Assembly: GCA_963761005.1 (NCBI GenBank)
Contig: CAVXFK010000016.1
Location: forward strand, 124,001-188,000
Reading direction: 5' to 3'
DNA length: 64,000 nucleotides
DNA from: DASWJZ01 sp963761005
Lineage (GTDB): Bacteria; Pseudomonadota; Alphaproteobacteria; Rhizobiales; Afifellaceae
The translations under genes and the position numbers were made by a program. Shown in pieces: positions 25,994 through 34,418 of the stretch. Position 1 is the first letter of the stretch; the number at the start of each line of letters is the position of its first letter. The notes below the pieces were generated by a model, which ran no database searches, was not told the origin of the DNA, and saw only the letters and a list, made by a program, of their open reading frames with translations.

Positions 25994-27278
25994 AGCCAAA
26001 CACCCGTGGCAGCCAGAGAACGATTTCCGGGAAGAGGATCATTGCGACGAGAGCGACGACCAGCGTGCCGATGAACGGCCAGATCTCGCGGATGATCGCC
26101 CGCAATGGAATGCCGGTGGTGGCGTTGATGACAAAGAGCACGATCCCATAGGGCGGTGTGATGAGGCCGATCATGCAGTTGACGACGGCAACGACGCCGA
26201 AGTGAACGAGGTCGACGCCGAGCGCCCGGCAGGTCGGAATGAAGAGCGGCACGATCACCAGGATGATCGTGGAGGCATCGAGAACGCAGCCGAGCAGGAG
26301 CAGGATCACGTTGACGAGGAACAGAAACCCGACGGGCGAGAAGTTGATCCCCTGCAACGCGTCCGCGATGGTGGCCGGCAGGTTCTCCGCGGCAACGATG
26401 TAGTTGAATATCAGGGCGCCGCCGATCACGAGCCCGACCGATGCCGACGATCGGGCGCTCGCCGACAGAAGCGAATAGAGCTCGCGCCAAGTGAGCGCTC
26501 GATAGACCAGACCGGCGAGCAGCAAAGCATAGGCGGCGGCGAGGGCGGCGGCCTCCGTCGGCGTCGTTACGCCGCCGTAGATGCCGTAGAGAAGGATCAC
26601 CGGCATCAGCAGCGACGGAAACGCGCGCAAGGTGATCGCCGGCAGCGCCTTCGCGGGAACACCCGCCTCGACGGGGAACGAGCGCCGGCGCGCCAGATAG
26701 CCGTTCAGCAGCATGAGGACGAGGCCCATCAAGAGGCCAGGCAACACGCCGCCGAGAAACAGGTATCCGATCGACGCGTCCGACACGAGCGCATAGAGCA
26801 CCATCGGAATCGACGGCGGAATGATCGGTCCGATCGTCGAGGCCGCCGCCGTGATGGCCGCCGCGTAGCCCGGCGGATACCTGCCGTCGCGGGTCATCAG
26901 CCGAATGATGATCTGTCCGATGCCCGCCGCGTCGGCGACGGCAGAGCCGGACATGCCTGAGAAGATCAGGTTTGCGGCGACGTTCACGTGACCGAGCCCG
27001 CCGCGGTAGCGCCCGACGACCGCGACGCAAAACTGCAGCAGCCGCTCGCTGATCGTTCCGGCGTTCATGATGTTGGCGGCGACGATGAACAAGGGGACGG
27101 CGAGCAGCACGAAACTGTCGTAGAGGCCCTGGATGTTCTGCTCCGCCGCGAGCGAGAGGTCCTGGCCGTTAGCCGCGAGGTAGACGATCGCCGCGACGAT
27201 CATCGACAGCGCGATCGGCGCGCCGAGCCCCGCGAGCGCGAACAGGGTGAGCAGGCAAAGCGCGAACTGAAGGCTCAT
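25980..27278 (-). CDS. dctM: TRAP transporter large permease (DctM)
   Basis: A 432-residue membrane protein of the DctM family with 11-12 hydrophobic segments, starting MSLQFALCLLTLFALAGLGAPIA. The family blocks LFIVAANIMNAG, SGSAVADAAGIGQI and TPPYGIVLFVINA are visible. It is the sodium-driven transport channel. ATG 27278 overlaps the small-permease stop by 4 bases; the longer open frame upstream is the other strand reading of dctQ. The likely substrate is shikimate, quinate or dehydroshikimate, judged from aroE and quiC. Confidence 0.92.
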   Translation of the reverse strand: MSLQFALCLLTLFALAGLGAPIALSMIVAAIVYLAANGQDLSLAAEQNIQGLYDSFVLLAVPLFIVAANIMNAGTISERLLQFCVAVVGRYRGGLGHVNVAANLIFSGMSGSAVADAAGIGQIIIRLMTRDGRYPPGYAAAITAAASTIGPIIPPSIPMVLYALVSDASIGYLFLGGVLPGLLMGLVLMLLNGYLARRRSFPVEAGVPAKALPAITLRAFPSLLMPVILLYGIYGGVTTPTEAAALAAAYALLLAGLVYRALTWRELYSLLSASARSSASVGLVIGGALIFNYIVAAENLPATIADALQGINFSPVGFLFLVNVILLLLGCVLDASTIILVIVPLFIPTCRALGVDLVHFGVVAVVNCMIGLITPPYGIVLFVINATTGIPLRAIIREIWPFIGTLVVALVAMILFPEIVLWLPRVFGYAGN

Positions 27279-27775
27279 GGCGCGGGCGGCGGCCGGTCGA
27301 GCTCCTCCGGGCCAACGCCCCGCATAAGCTTCCACAGCCGCCAGACGTAGCGCGCGATGATGCCGATCGCGAACGCGCCGTAGATGCTGAAGACGTAGTC
27401 GAGGCGGATGTGAAGGGTCGAGCTGTGCTTGATCTTGTAGAAGGTGATGTAGCCGAAAGTCGCCGGCAGGGCGGCCGCGAAACCGACGACGATGCCGAGC
27501 GCGGCGACGATCGCAAAGACGCGTCTCGTTCGTCGGTCGACCACGTGGAGGAGAAGGTCGAAACGAACGTGGTCGCGGTCGTTGAGGATGAAAGCGCCCT
27601 CCCAGAACACCACCCAGAGCCACGTGGTCAGGCACAGCTCCAGCGTCCACCCGAGCGGGAAATCGAAAACGTAGCGAGACGAGATTTGGAGGATGAACGA
27701 GAAGAACATGACGGTGAGGAGCCCCACCGCCACGTTGTCTGCACGGGCGCGCAACCACGCGATGGCCGCACGCAT
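27275..27775 (-). CDS. dctQ: TRAP transporter small permease (DctQ)
   Basis: A 166-residue protein with four hydrophobic helices, in the DctQ family (FILQISSRYVFDFPLGWTLELCLTTWLWVVFWEGAF). It forms the transport unit with DctM. It follows the binding protein gene by 13 bases. Confidence 0.9.
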   Translation of the reverse strand: MRAAIAWLRARADNVAVGLLTVMFFSFILQISSRYVFDFPLGWTLELCLTTWLWVVFWEGAFILNDRDHVRFDLLLHVVDRRTRRVFAIVAALGIVVGFAAALPATFGYITFYKIKHSSTLHIRLDYVFSIYGAFAIGIIARYVWRLWKLMRGVGPEELDRPPPAP

Positions 27776-27788
27776 CGCGTCGCGTCTT

Positions 27789-28793
27789 CTAGAGCGCGTT
27801 GATCTTGTCGACCATGCCCTCCGGCCAATCCTTGGCGAAGTCGGACTTCAGGTAGGCCTCCTGGACGTGTTTACGGAATGCGTCGACGTCGGGCGTGTAG
27901 ACCTGAAGGCCCTGATCCTTGAAGAACTGCTCGAGCTCCGACTCCAGCTTGAGTTGCTTCTGGCGACCGGATTCGGCGGCATCGTCCGCCGCCTTCTGAA
28001 CGGTCGCCTGCTGATCGGCGCTCAGCCCGTCCCAGGCCTTCTTGCTGAAGGCCAGATAGTTGAGGTCGACGAGATGGCTGGTCAGCACGATCTGCTTGGT
28101 GACTTCGTAGAACTTGGAGTCCTTGTCGGTCGGGAGCGGGTTGTCCTGTCCGTCGATCGCACCGGTCTGCAGCGCCGTATAGACCTCGGTGAAGGCCATC
28201 GGCACCGGATTTGCGCCGAGTGCCTTTCCGAGGAACTGCCAGGCGTCGGTGCCCGGCATGCGGAGCTTCACGCCGGCGAGGTCGTCCGGCACCATGATCT
28301 TCTTTTCGATCCGCAGGTCGAGCTGGCGGCGGCCCAGATACATGACGGTCAGAAGCTTCACGCCGAGCTGGTCCTCCACCTTCTTCTTCATCGGGTCCAT
28401 GAAGGCCGCGGCAAACACCTTCTTCTGATGGTCGGCGTCGCGGTGGAGATAGCCGGCCGTAAAGATCGACCATTCGGGGAAGATCGTCGCGAGCTCCTGC
28501 GGCGAGGTGATCGACATCTCGAGATTGCCGCGTGAGATCGCCTCAAGCTCTGTACCTTGCTTGAAGAGGGTCGCGTTCCAGTGCGGCTCGAAGGTCGCGA
28601 AGTCCGCCACTGCAGGCGCAAACACGTCGGTCAGGGCAACGGAGCGCTGGTCCGTGGGCGTCGCAGGCGACGAAAGGCGAAGAAGCACTTTGTCTGCCGC
28701 TCGCGCACGAAGCGGAAACACGCTGGCGAACCCACAGACCGATAGACCGATTGCGGTGGTTCCGAGAAATGCACGCCGGGTAATGGCCGTCAT
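27789..28793 (-). CDS. dctP: TRAP transporter substrate-binding protein (DctP)
   Basis: A 334-residue periplasmic receptor. Residues 1-32 form a Tat-like signal (TRRAFLGTTAIG, ending RARA). The mature region shows the DctP blocks ITSPQELATIFPEW, KLRMPGTDAWQFLGKALGANPVPMAFTEVYTALQTGAIDGQDNP and LNYLAFSKKAWDGLS, including the Arg that clamps carboxylate ligands. Carboxylate ligands such as shikimate or quinate fit. Start ATG 28793; the longer open frame upstream overlaps the divergent Gfo/Idh gene and is not coding. First gene of the operon. Confidence 0.92.
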   Translation of the reverse strand: MTAITRRAFLGTTAIGLSVCGFASVFPLRARAADKVLLRLSSPATPTDQRSVALTDVFAPAVADFATFEPHWNATLFKQGTELEAISRGNLEMSITSPQELATIFPEWSIFTAGYLHRDADHQKKVFAAAFMDPMKKKVEDQLGVKLLTVMYLGRRQLDLRIEKKIMVPDDLAGVKLRMPGTDAWQFLGKALGANPVPMAFTEVYTALQTGAIDGQDNPLPTDKDSKFYEVTKQIVLTSHLVDLNYLAFSKKAWDGLSADQQATVQKAADDAAESGRQKQLKLESELEQFFKDQGLQVYTPDVDAFRKHVQEAYLKSDFAKDWPEGMVDKINAL

Positions 28794-28872
28794 CGTTTTC
28801 CTCCCTTTTTGCTTATCGGCGTCGGCAAAGGACCGTGCCGTTTCAAATTGACCGGATGCTGGCATACATCGA

Positions 28873-28888
28873 TTGGTGATACAACCCA
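28873..28888. promoter_or_regulatory. Candidate operator between the TRAP operon and the Gfo/Idh gene
   Basis: The 16-base stretch opening TTGGTG and closing CCCA resembles the stronger palindrome before the GntR gene at 30704-30728 (TTGGTGT-GAA-ACACCA). Both could be sites for the regulator at 30012-30689. The match is partial. Confidence 0.3.
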
Positions 28889-28922
28889 TGGAACCGATAG
28901 GCTCATAGGAAGACGGTTTCAT

Positions 28923-29999
28923 ATGACGGAGAATAGGCAGCAATCTGCCAGCGTCCGTCCGCATGGCGAGAGCCGCGCGCGGATCGCTGTCGTGGGGGCG
29001 GGGCAGGTCGGACGAAAGCACGCCGAACGGGTCGCACGTGATGCGATCCTCGCTGGCATCGTTGACCCGGCCCCTGCCGCCGCAACGCTTGCGCAGGAGC
29101 TCTCGACGCGTGTCTTCCGCTCTCTCGCCGATCTGCTTGCGGAAACGCGACCTGACGGGGTCATCGTTGCGACGCCGAGCAACCTCCATCACGAGCTCGG
29201 CATGGCCTGTATCGCGGCAAGACTGCCGGTGCTCATCGAGAAGCCGCTTGCTACGCTGGTGGAGGATGCTTGCGAGCTGGTCCGCGCCGCCAATGAAGCG
29301 TCGGTGCCGCTGCTGGTCGGTCATCATCGCCGCTACAATCCCATCGTCCGGCGCGCCAAAGCGGAAATCGAGAGCGGCCGGCTCGGAAGGATCGTCTCCG
29401 TGCAGACGACATGCTGGCTCGCGAAGCCCGAGCAGTATTTCGATGTCGCTTGGCGACGCGAGCCCGGCGCCGGTCCGGTATTCACCAACCTTATTCACGA
29501 CATCGACCTGATGCGCGCGCTCTGCGGCGAGGTGACGGCCGTGCAGGCGATCGCGACCAACGCGATCCGCGGCTATGTGGTGGAGGAATCGGCCGCGGTC
29601 CTGCTGCAGTTCGCGAACGGCGCGGTCGGCACGATGAGCGTCTCCGACACTGCTGTCGCGCCCTGGAGCTGGGAGACGACTGCGGGCGAAAATCCGGATT
29701 TTCCAAAGACCGGCGAGAGCTGTTACCGCATCGCGGGGACGCTCGGCTCGATCTCGATCCCGGACCTCCATGTCTGGCACCAGGACGGTAGCCGCGATTG
29801 GCGAATTCCGTTGCATTCTAAGCGGCTTCGAACCGTCGCCGCCGACCCGCTTGCGCTCCAGATCGGACACTTCTCCGAGGTCATTCTCGGAGGGACGCCG
29901 CCGATCGTGACGGGTCGTGACGGCCTGGAGGCGCTCAAGATCGCTGTCGCCGTCAGCGAGGCCGCTGCAACGGGCGGGACGGTCGTTCTCAGCGATTAG
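28923..29999 (+). CDS. Gfo/Idh/MocA family oxidoreductase
   Basis: A 358-residue NAD(P)-dependent dehydrogenase. The Rossmann motif AVVGAGQVGRKHAERV is near the N-terminus, followed by EKPLAT with the catalytic-region Lys. The C-terminal alpha/beta domain includes the conserved THLIHDIDLMRALCG-like segment. It is divergent from the TRAP operon and next to its regulator. It may oxidise a polyol or cyclitol-like substrate such as a quinate relative; that is inferred from context only. ATG 28923 is chosen because the upstream open frame covers the divergent promoter region. Confidence 0.85.
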   Translation: MTENRQQSASVRPHGESRARIAVVGAGQVGRKHAERVARDAILAGIVDPAPAAATLAQELSTRVFRSLADLLAETRPDGVIVATPSNLHHELGMACIAARLPVLIEKPLATLVEDACELVRAANEASVPLLVGHHRRYNPIVRRAKAEIESGRLGRIVSVQTTCWLAKPEQYFDVAWRREPGAGPVFTNLIHDIDLMRALCGEVTAVQAIATNAIRGYVVEESAAVLLQFANGAVGTMSVSDTAVAPWSWETTAGENPDFPKTGESCYRIAGTLGSISIPDLHVWHQDGSRDWRIPLHSKRLRTVAADPLALQIGHFSEVILGGTPPIVTGRDGLEALKIAVAVSEAAATGGTVVLSD

Positions 30000-30011
30000 G
30001 GCTCGACGGCA

Positions 30012-30689
30012 TCAAAGAGCGATCTTCAAAGCCTGCGCGGCGAGGCTGTGATCGACTCCGGCCGCGATATGCAGGCGAAGGATCTCCTGCGCTTTGACGG
30101 CGTCGCGCGTGAGCGCGGCATCGCGCAATTGCAGATGCTCTTCGGCTGCGATCTGTCCCCGGTTCGTCAATGACAGCATCTGATAGCGGAGATACTTGTC
30201 GAACACCGAGGCATGCGTGTCCATCAAGACGCGTGAGCCGCAGGCGGAGATCAGCGCCTGGTGAAATTCCGAGTCATAGCGCTTCCATTGCTCGGTAACG
30301 GACGGGTCGCCGGACATCATGCGAAGCTCCATCTGATGGAGCTTATGGTGTGCTGCGACCACCCTTCCTTCCCAGTCGACGTCGCCGGCCTTGAACGAAA
30401 GGTCGAGCGCGTAGCTCTCGAGAAGCTGTCTCAGAGCGGACAGCTCCTTCAGGTTCTCCGCCGAGACCGGCGCAACCTCGAAGCCACGCTGTCCTTCGGC
30501 GACAACGAGGCCCTCGGCAGTCAGGCGATTCAGGATCTCGCGCAGCGTCGAAACGCTCGTGCCATATCGAATGCGCAGTCGTTCGAGCCTCAGCCTCTCG
30601 CCTGGGCCGAGCCCGCCGAAGATGATGTCTCTCTTGATCCGGTCGTAGGTGCTGTCGGCGACCGAGCTCGCTACGGCAAAGGCGTCCAT
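30012..30689 (-). CDS. GntR family transcriptional regulator, FCD type
   Basis: A 225-residue regulator. The winged helix covers about residues 12-75 (YDRIKRDIIFGGLGPGERLRLERLRIRYGTSVSTLREILNRL) and an FCD effector domain follows. It converges with the Gfo/Idh gene (12-base gap) and probably controls the adjacent shikimate/quinate-type genes. A palindrome lies just upstream of its own start, suggesting autoregulation. Confidence 0.88.
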   Translation of the reverse strand: MDAFAVASSVADSTYDRIKRDIIFGGLGPGERLRLERLRIRYGTSVSTLREILNRLTAEGLVVAEGQRGFEVAPVSAENLKELSALRQLLESYALDLSFKAGDVDWEGRVVAAHHKLHQMELRMMSGDPSVTEQWKRYDSEFHQALISACGSRVLMDTHASVFDKYLRYQMLSLTNRGQIAAEEHLQLRDAALTRDAVKAQEILRLHIAAGVDHSLAAQALKIAL

Positions 30690-30703
30690 CCGGAAGAAAT
30701 ATC

Positions 30704-30728
30704 ATATTTGGTGTGAAACACCATATGA
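30704..30728. promoter_or_regulatory. Operator palindrome upstream of the GntR gene
   Basis: GGTGT-GAA-ACACC (30710-30722) is a perfect inverted repeat, and the flanks TCATAT and ATATGA extend the symmetry with a two-base offset. It lies 15-40 bases upstream of the GntR start, as expected for an autoregulatory operator. Confidence 0.6.
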
Positions 30729-30813
30729 TCCTGGGTTTCTAGTAAGCGCTGCACTGCGTGGCCTCGGCACGGGATCTGCCTTGGCCGCTGGTCCAGGATG
30801 GCGGCCGATCGAA

Positions 30814-30856
30814 GCTGACAATTCCGCCCGCCGCCTGTTGTCAGGCAATTGTCAGC
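30814..30856. promoter_or_regulatory. Three TTGTCAG units upstream of the cytochrome cluster
   Basis: TTGTCAG occurs at 30838-30844 and 30849-30855, repeating with an 11-base period, and in inverted form at 30815-30821. The outer arms (GCTGACAATT at 30814-30823 and AATTGTCAGC at 30847-30856) are a perfect 10-base inverted repeat. An 11-base repeat period is typical of OmpR/PhoB-type response regulators. It sits 145-190 bases before the b561 gene. Confidence 0.5.
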
Positions 30857-31000
30857 GGCCCGCTGGTAGCTGGGGCTTCACTGCAGCCTGTGAGGAACCG
30901 GGCTCGATCCTGGCTCCGCTCAACGCCTCTTCCGCGAAAGCCGATGAGCCTCAACTTCGCCGCCAAAGGCGCAATCCGCCTCCATAAAGGCCCGCCGACG

Positions 31001-32101
31001 ATGGCGGTGTGGGATCCCTTTGTCCGGATATTTCACTGGCTCCTGGTCGCCGCTCTGACGGCGGCGCTGATTACCAGCCTCCTGCTGCCGCCGACCTGGG
31101 TCGACGCGCATGTGATCGTCGGCACCGGCGCCGCGGCGCTGGTCGCGGCGCGGATCGTATGGGGCTTCCTCGGTCCTTCTGCCGCCCGCTTCTCCAGCTT
31201 CGTGCGCGGACCAAGGTCCGTGCTCCATCATCTGATGGAGCTTAGGACAGGTTCCGGGCGGCGCCATATCGGACACAACCCGCTCGGCGCGGCGATGATC
31301 CTGGCGCTCCTCGCGACCGTGCTTGCCGTCGCTGTCAGCGGGACCGTTGCGCTAGGGGGCGTGGTCAAGTCCGGGCCGTTCGCCTTTGCGTCGAGCTTTG
31401 TCGTCGGCGAGGCGGCGCGCCAGATCCACGCTCTGCTCGCCTATGGTCTTCTCGTCCTGATCGGCCTGCACGTGGCCGGGGCGATCTTCGAGAGCCGGCG
31501 CACCGGCGAGAACCTGATCAGGTCCATGATCGACGGGCGCAAGGAGCTGCGCGCCGGGGATGCTGTTCCTGCCAAGCGCACGGCATATCCGATCGCCGCA
31601 GCGGCGGTCGTCGCAGCGCTCTTCTTCGTCTCGACGGCGGCGCTTGCCACCCTCACCAACCGACCGGCGCTCGGCGTCCCGACGAAGCCGCTCGACCCCG
31701 TCTATGCATCGGAGTGCGGCGCCTGCCACGTCGCCTATCATCCGAGCCTCGCGCCGGCGGAGACTTGGCGCGCGCTAATGGCCGGCCTAAGCGAGCATTT
31801 CGGCGAGGACGCCTCGATCGATCCGAAAACCGCTCAAACGATCCTTGCCTATCTGACGGCCAATTCGGCCGACACCTTCGACACGCGCGCCGCCAACGTC
31901 TTCCGGCGCCGCAACCCCGATGATCCGCTCAGCATCACGGCGACGTCGTTCTGGCGCCACCGCCACGCGCGCATCCCCGACCGGGTCTTCGCCTCGCCGG
32001 CCGTCGCGTCGCGAGGAAATTGCGATGCCTGCCACGCCGATGCCGCGAGCGGTCTCTTCCGTCCCTCCGCAATCGCGATACCGAAGGATGCCGAACCGTG
32101 A
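31001..32101 (+). CDS. Cytochrome b561 fused to a C-terminal diheme cytochrome c (DHC) domain
   Basis: A 366-residue protein. Residues 1-185 are a four-helix cytochrome b561-type membrane domain (VWDPFVRIFHW, GHNPLGAAMILALL, IHALLAYGLLVLIGLHVAG, with the heme-ligand His). After one more helix near 205-225, a periplasmic DHC domain carries two heme c motifs, CGACH and CDACH. It should move quinol electrons to periplasmic hemes. In known SHP clusters the cytochrome b and DHC are separate. ATG 31001 begins right at the conserved block; ATG 30944 is an equally possible start. Confidence 0.88.
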   Translation: MAVWDPFVRIFHWLLVAALTAALITSLLLPPTWVDAHVIVGTGAAALVAARIVWGFLGPSAARFSSFVRGPRSVLHHLMELRTGSGRRHIGHNPLGAAMILALLATVLAVAVSGTVALGGVVKSGPFAFASSFVVGEAARQIHALLAYGLLVLIGLHVAGAIFESRRTGENLIRSMIDGRKELRAGDAVPAKRTAYPIAAAAVVAALFFVSTAALATLTNRPALGVPTKPLDPVYASECGACHVAYHPSLAPAETWRALMAGLSEHFGEDASIDPKTAQTILAYLTANSADTFDTRAANVFRRRNPDDPLSITATSFWRHRHARIPDRVFASPAVASRGNCDACHADAASGLFRPSAIAIPKDAEP

Positions 32102-32520
32102 GCAAGACTAAGCGAACGCTCCTGATCTCCGCCCTCGTCCTGGTCGGGTCGGCGGCCACATGCCTTGCCGCTGGGGCGGCGCGGCAGGCCATCCTCGACC
32201 ACTACGCGCAGCAGGCCCAGGCGAGCGGCGACCCGTTCTCCGGTTTCTCCGCCGACCGAGGAAAGGCGTTCTTCCTGGCCAGCCACGGCAGTGGCGATAC
32301 GCCGTCATGCAGCACGTGCCACACGACCGATCCGACCAATTTGGGCAGCACCCGCGTCGGCAAGGAGATCAAGCCGATGGCGGTTTCGGCCAACCCCGAT
32401 CGCTTCACCGACCCGGCCAAGGTCGAGAAGTGGTTCCGGCGAAACTGCAACACGGTGCTCGGCCGCGAATGCACGCCCACCGAGAAAGGCGACTTCATCG
32501 CCTTCATGGCGAGCCGTTGA
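32098..32520 (+). CDS. shp: Sphaeroides heme protein (SHP)-like monoheme cytochrome c
   Basis: A 140-residue exported cytochrome (DUF1924/SHP family). A signal peptide (residues 1-25, ending CLAAGAA) precedes one CSTCH heme motif. The family pattern TRVGKEIKPMAVSANPDRFTD is followed by VEKWFRRNCN, whose Asn is the unusual, displaceable axial ligand of SHP. This leaves a site for small ligands such as O2 or NO. GTG 32098 overlaps the previous stop as GTGA. It is flanked by two DHC-domain proteins, its known electron partner. Confidence 0.88.
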   Translation: MSKTKRTLLISALVLVGSAATCLAAGAARQAILDHYAQQAQASGDPFSGFSADRGKAFFLASHGSGDTPSCSTCHTTDPTNLGSTRVGKEIKPMAVSANPDRFTDPAKVEKWFRRNCNTVLGRECTPTEKGDFIAFMASR

Positions 32521-32548
32521 CCGATGCCGCCAACATGGAGGAATGCAG

Positions 32549-33106
32549 ATGAGGACGATCGCCATCGCCGGCTTGGCGGCCACACTCGTGCTATGCGCCG
32601 CTCTCGCCATTGAGGTCGACGCCGGATCGAGCGCGGCTGCGGAAGCCGCTCCGCCTGCCGACAATTCTGCGGCTGGCGCCGCGCCAGCCCCGGCCGACTC
32701 AACGCAAGCCGCCGCCCCGGTCTCGGGCGAGCAGGCATTCAACAGCGAATGCGGCGCCTGCCACATGCCGTATCCGGCGATTATGCTGCCGGCTCGATCC
32801 TGGCAGGCGATCACCGCCAACCTTGCCGACCATTTCGGCGAGGATGCCAGCCTCGACCCTGAAACGACCAAGAAGATCAGCGAGTATCTCGTTGCCAACG
32901 CTGCCGACGCGACCGACCGGGGCCGAGGGATCTTGCGGGGGGTCGCCGCCGATCAGGTGCCGCTCCGTATCACCGACATGCCATGGTGGCAGAATGCGCA
33001 TTACGAGGTTCCGGACGCAGCCTTCGCACGCCCGGAGGTGCTTTCGAAGGCAAACTGCCTCGCGTGTCATCGCGGTGGGGCGGCCGGAGAGGGAGAGGAC
33101 AATTGA
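32549..33106 (+). CDS. dhc: Diheme cytochrome c (DHC)
   Basis: A 185-residue exported protein with a signal peptide (1-27) and an Ala/Pro-rich linker (28-65). The DHC domain carries CGACH and CLACH. The domain closely resembles the C-terminus of the b561 fusion two genes upstream (both have HFGEDAS followed by DP and a W-x-N/R-x-H region), indicating duplication. DHC is the electron donor to SHP. ATG 32549 is chosen over 32543 because GGAGG lies 7 bases upstream of it. Confidence 0.88.
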   Translation: MRTIAIAGLAATLVLCAALAIEVDAGSSAAAEAAPPADNSAAGAAPAPADSTQAAAPVSGEQAFNSECGACHMPYPAIMLPARSWQAITANLADHFGEDASLDPETTKKISEYLVANAADATDRGRGILRGVAADQVPLRITDMPWWQNAHYEVPDAAFARPEVLSKANCLACHRGGAAGEGEDN

Positions 33107-33139
33107 TGCGCGAGCCCACTCGCTTGTGTTGAAGCAGCG

Positions 33140-33721
33140 TCAGCGCTTGCGGAGGCCATCAACGAAGATATCGAGCAGACGCACGACGGTCGTTTGCCAA
33201 TTCGGCTTATCGTACATGTTGTAGCACATGCCCACGAGGCCGCTCAGCAGCTCTTCCGGCGTGATGTCCGCACGGATCTCGCCGGCTCTAATGGCGCGGT
33301 CGAGCAGTGAGCCGACGGCCTTGGTCAAGCGATCGTATGAGTAGGTGAAGAGTTCCGACGGGCCGTACGCCGCCAGCGCCAGAGCGGCCACCATTCCTTT
33401 CTTCGTTGCGACCAGTCGGACGTTGGCATGCAGCCATCGCCGCAGGGCCTCGACGGGGGCGGCTTCTCGCCCCAATTGATCCGCAAGCTCGGCGAGCTGA
33501 TCCACCTCGTGGCGATAGACCGCCTCGAACAACGCTTCGCGAGTCGGAAAATGGCGGTAGAGCGTTCCGATACCAACACCCGCACGCTTGGCAACGGCTT
33601 CGAGGCTGGCGTCGGGGCCGCCGGCACTGAAGACCGCGGCGGCCGCTTCCAAGAGAAGCTCGCGATTGCGGATCGCGTCGGAACGAGGCTTGCGGGCGGG
33701 CTTTCCGGAGTGATCTTGCAT
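33140..33721 (-). CDS. TetR family transcriptional regulator
   Basis: A 193-residue repressor. The HTH covers residues 22-68 (ASLEAVAKRAGVGIGTLYRHFPTREALFEAV), and a C-terminal ligand domain of the type found beside molybdenum oxidoreductases follows. It is divergent from paoABC-like genes. A 17-base operator at 33746-33762 lies 25 bases before its start, so it probably represses both itself and the oxidoreductase operon. Confidence 0.9.
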   Translation of the reverse strand: MQDHSGKPARKPRSDAIRNRELLLEAAAAVFSAGGPDASLEAVAKRAGVGIGTLYRHFPTREALFEAVYRHEVDQLAELADQLGREAAPVEALRRWLHANVRLVATKKGMVAALALAAYGPSELFTYSYDRLTKAVGSLLDRAIRAGEIRADITPEELLSGLVGMCYNMYDKPNWQTTVVRLLDIFVDGLRKR

Positions 33722-33745
33722 ATCGCCTGACTTGCCTCTTGCAAA

Positions 33746-33762
33746 ACGGAGGATGCCTCCGT
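33746..33762. promoter_or_regulatory. TetR operator
   Basis: ACGGAGG-ATG-CCTCCGT is a perfect 7-3-7 inverted repeat between the TetR gene and the paoA-like gene. Its symmetry, size and position are what is expected for a TetR dimer site. Confidence 0.7.
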
Positions 33763-33920
33763 ATAGTACATTTTGGGTGCTAAAGCGTAGGCACCCCTGT
33801 GCATCAGGCCGGGCGACCCGGCGTCGTCACGATCGACCGATGGCGCCGCCTGGCACCTCTCATAGCCGTCCGGCGCCCCCGATTTCTACAACAGCAAGAC
33901 TGAACTGATTGGAGTCTCCT

Positions 33921-34418
33921 ATGACTTTCTCCATCAGCCTCACCGTTAACGGTGAGCGACGAAACGTCGAGTTCGAAGACCCGCGCGTGACGCTTCTCGA
34001 TCTCCTGCGCGAGCGCCTCGACCTGACCGGAACCAAGAAAGGCTGCGATCGAGGCCAGTGCGGCGCCTGCACGGTCCTCGTCAGCGGTAGGCGGATCAAT
34101 TCGTGCCTCGCACTTGCGCTGAGCTCAGACGGCGCGGAGGTGGTCACCATCGAAGGCCTCGCCGACGGCGACGTGCTGCACCCGGTGCAGGCCGCCTTCA
34201 TCGCCCATGACGGATTCCAGTGCGGTTTCTGCACGCCCGGCCAGATCATGAGCGCGGTGGGCCTGATTACGGAAGGGCAGGCGGGGAGCGACCCTGAACG
34301 CGTCCGCGAGGGCATGAGCGGCAACCTCTGCCGGTGCGGCGCTTACCAGGGCATCACCGAGGCGGTGCTCGACGCGCAGAAGTCACTTGCGCAGCGGGAC
34401 CGGAGGAACGCGGCATGA
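33921..34418 (+). CDS. paoA: PaoA-like 2Fe-2S subunit of a molybdenum aldehyde/xanthine oxidoreductase
   Basis: A 165-residue iron-sulphur subunit of the xanthine oxidase family. The plant-type cluster motif is CDRGQCGACTVLVSGRRINSC (about residues 40-63) and the second cluster motif is CGFCTPGQ followed by NLCRCGAYQGI. Unlike E. coli PaoA it has no Tat signal (N-terminus MTFSISLTVNGE), so the enzyme should be cytoplasmic. ATG 33921 has GGAG nearby; a TTG at 33909 is less likely. It overlaps the next gene by ATGA. Confidence 0.92.
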   Translation: MTFSISLTVNGERRNVEFEDPRVTLLDLLRERLDLTGTKKGCDRGQCGACTVLVSGRRINSCLALALSSDGAEVVTIEGLADGDVLHPVQAAFIAHDGFQCGFCTPGQIMSAVGLITEGQAGSDPERVREGMSGNLCRCGAYQGITEAVLDAQKSLAQRDRRNAA

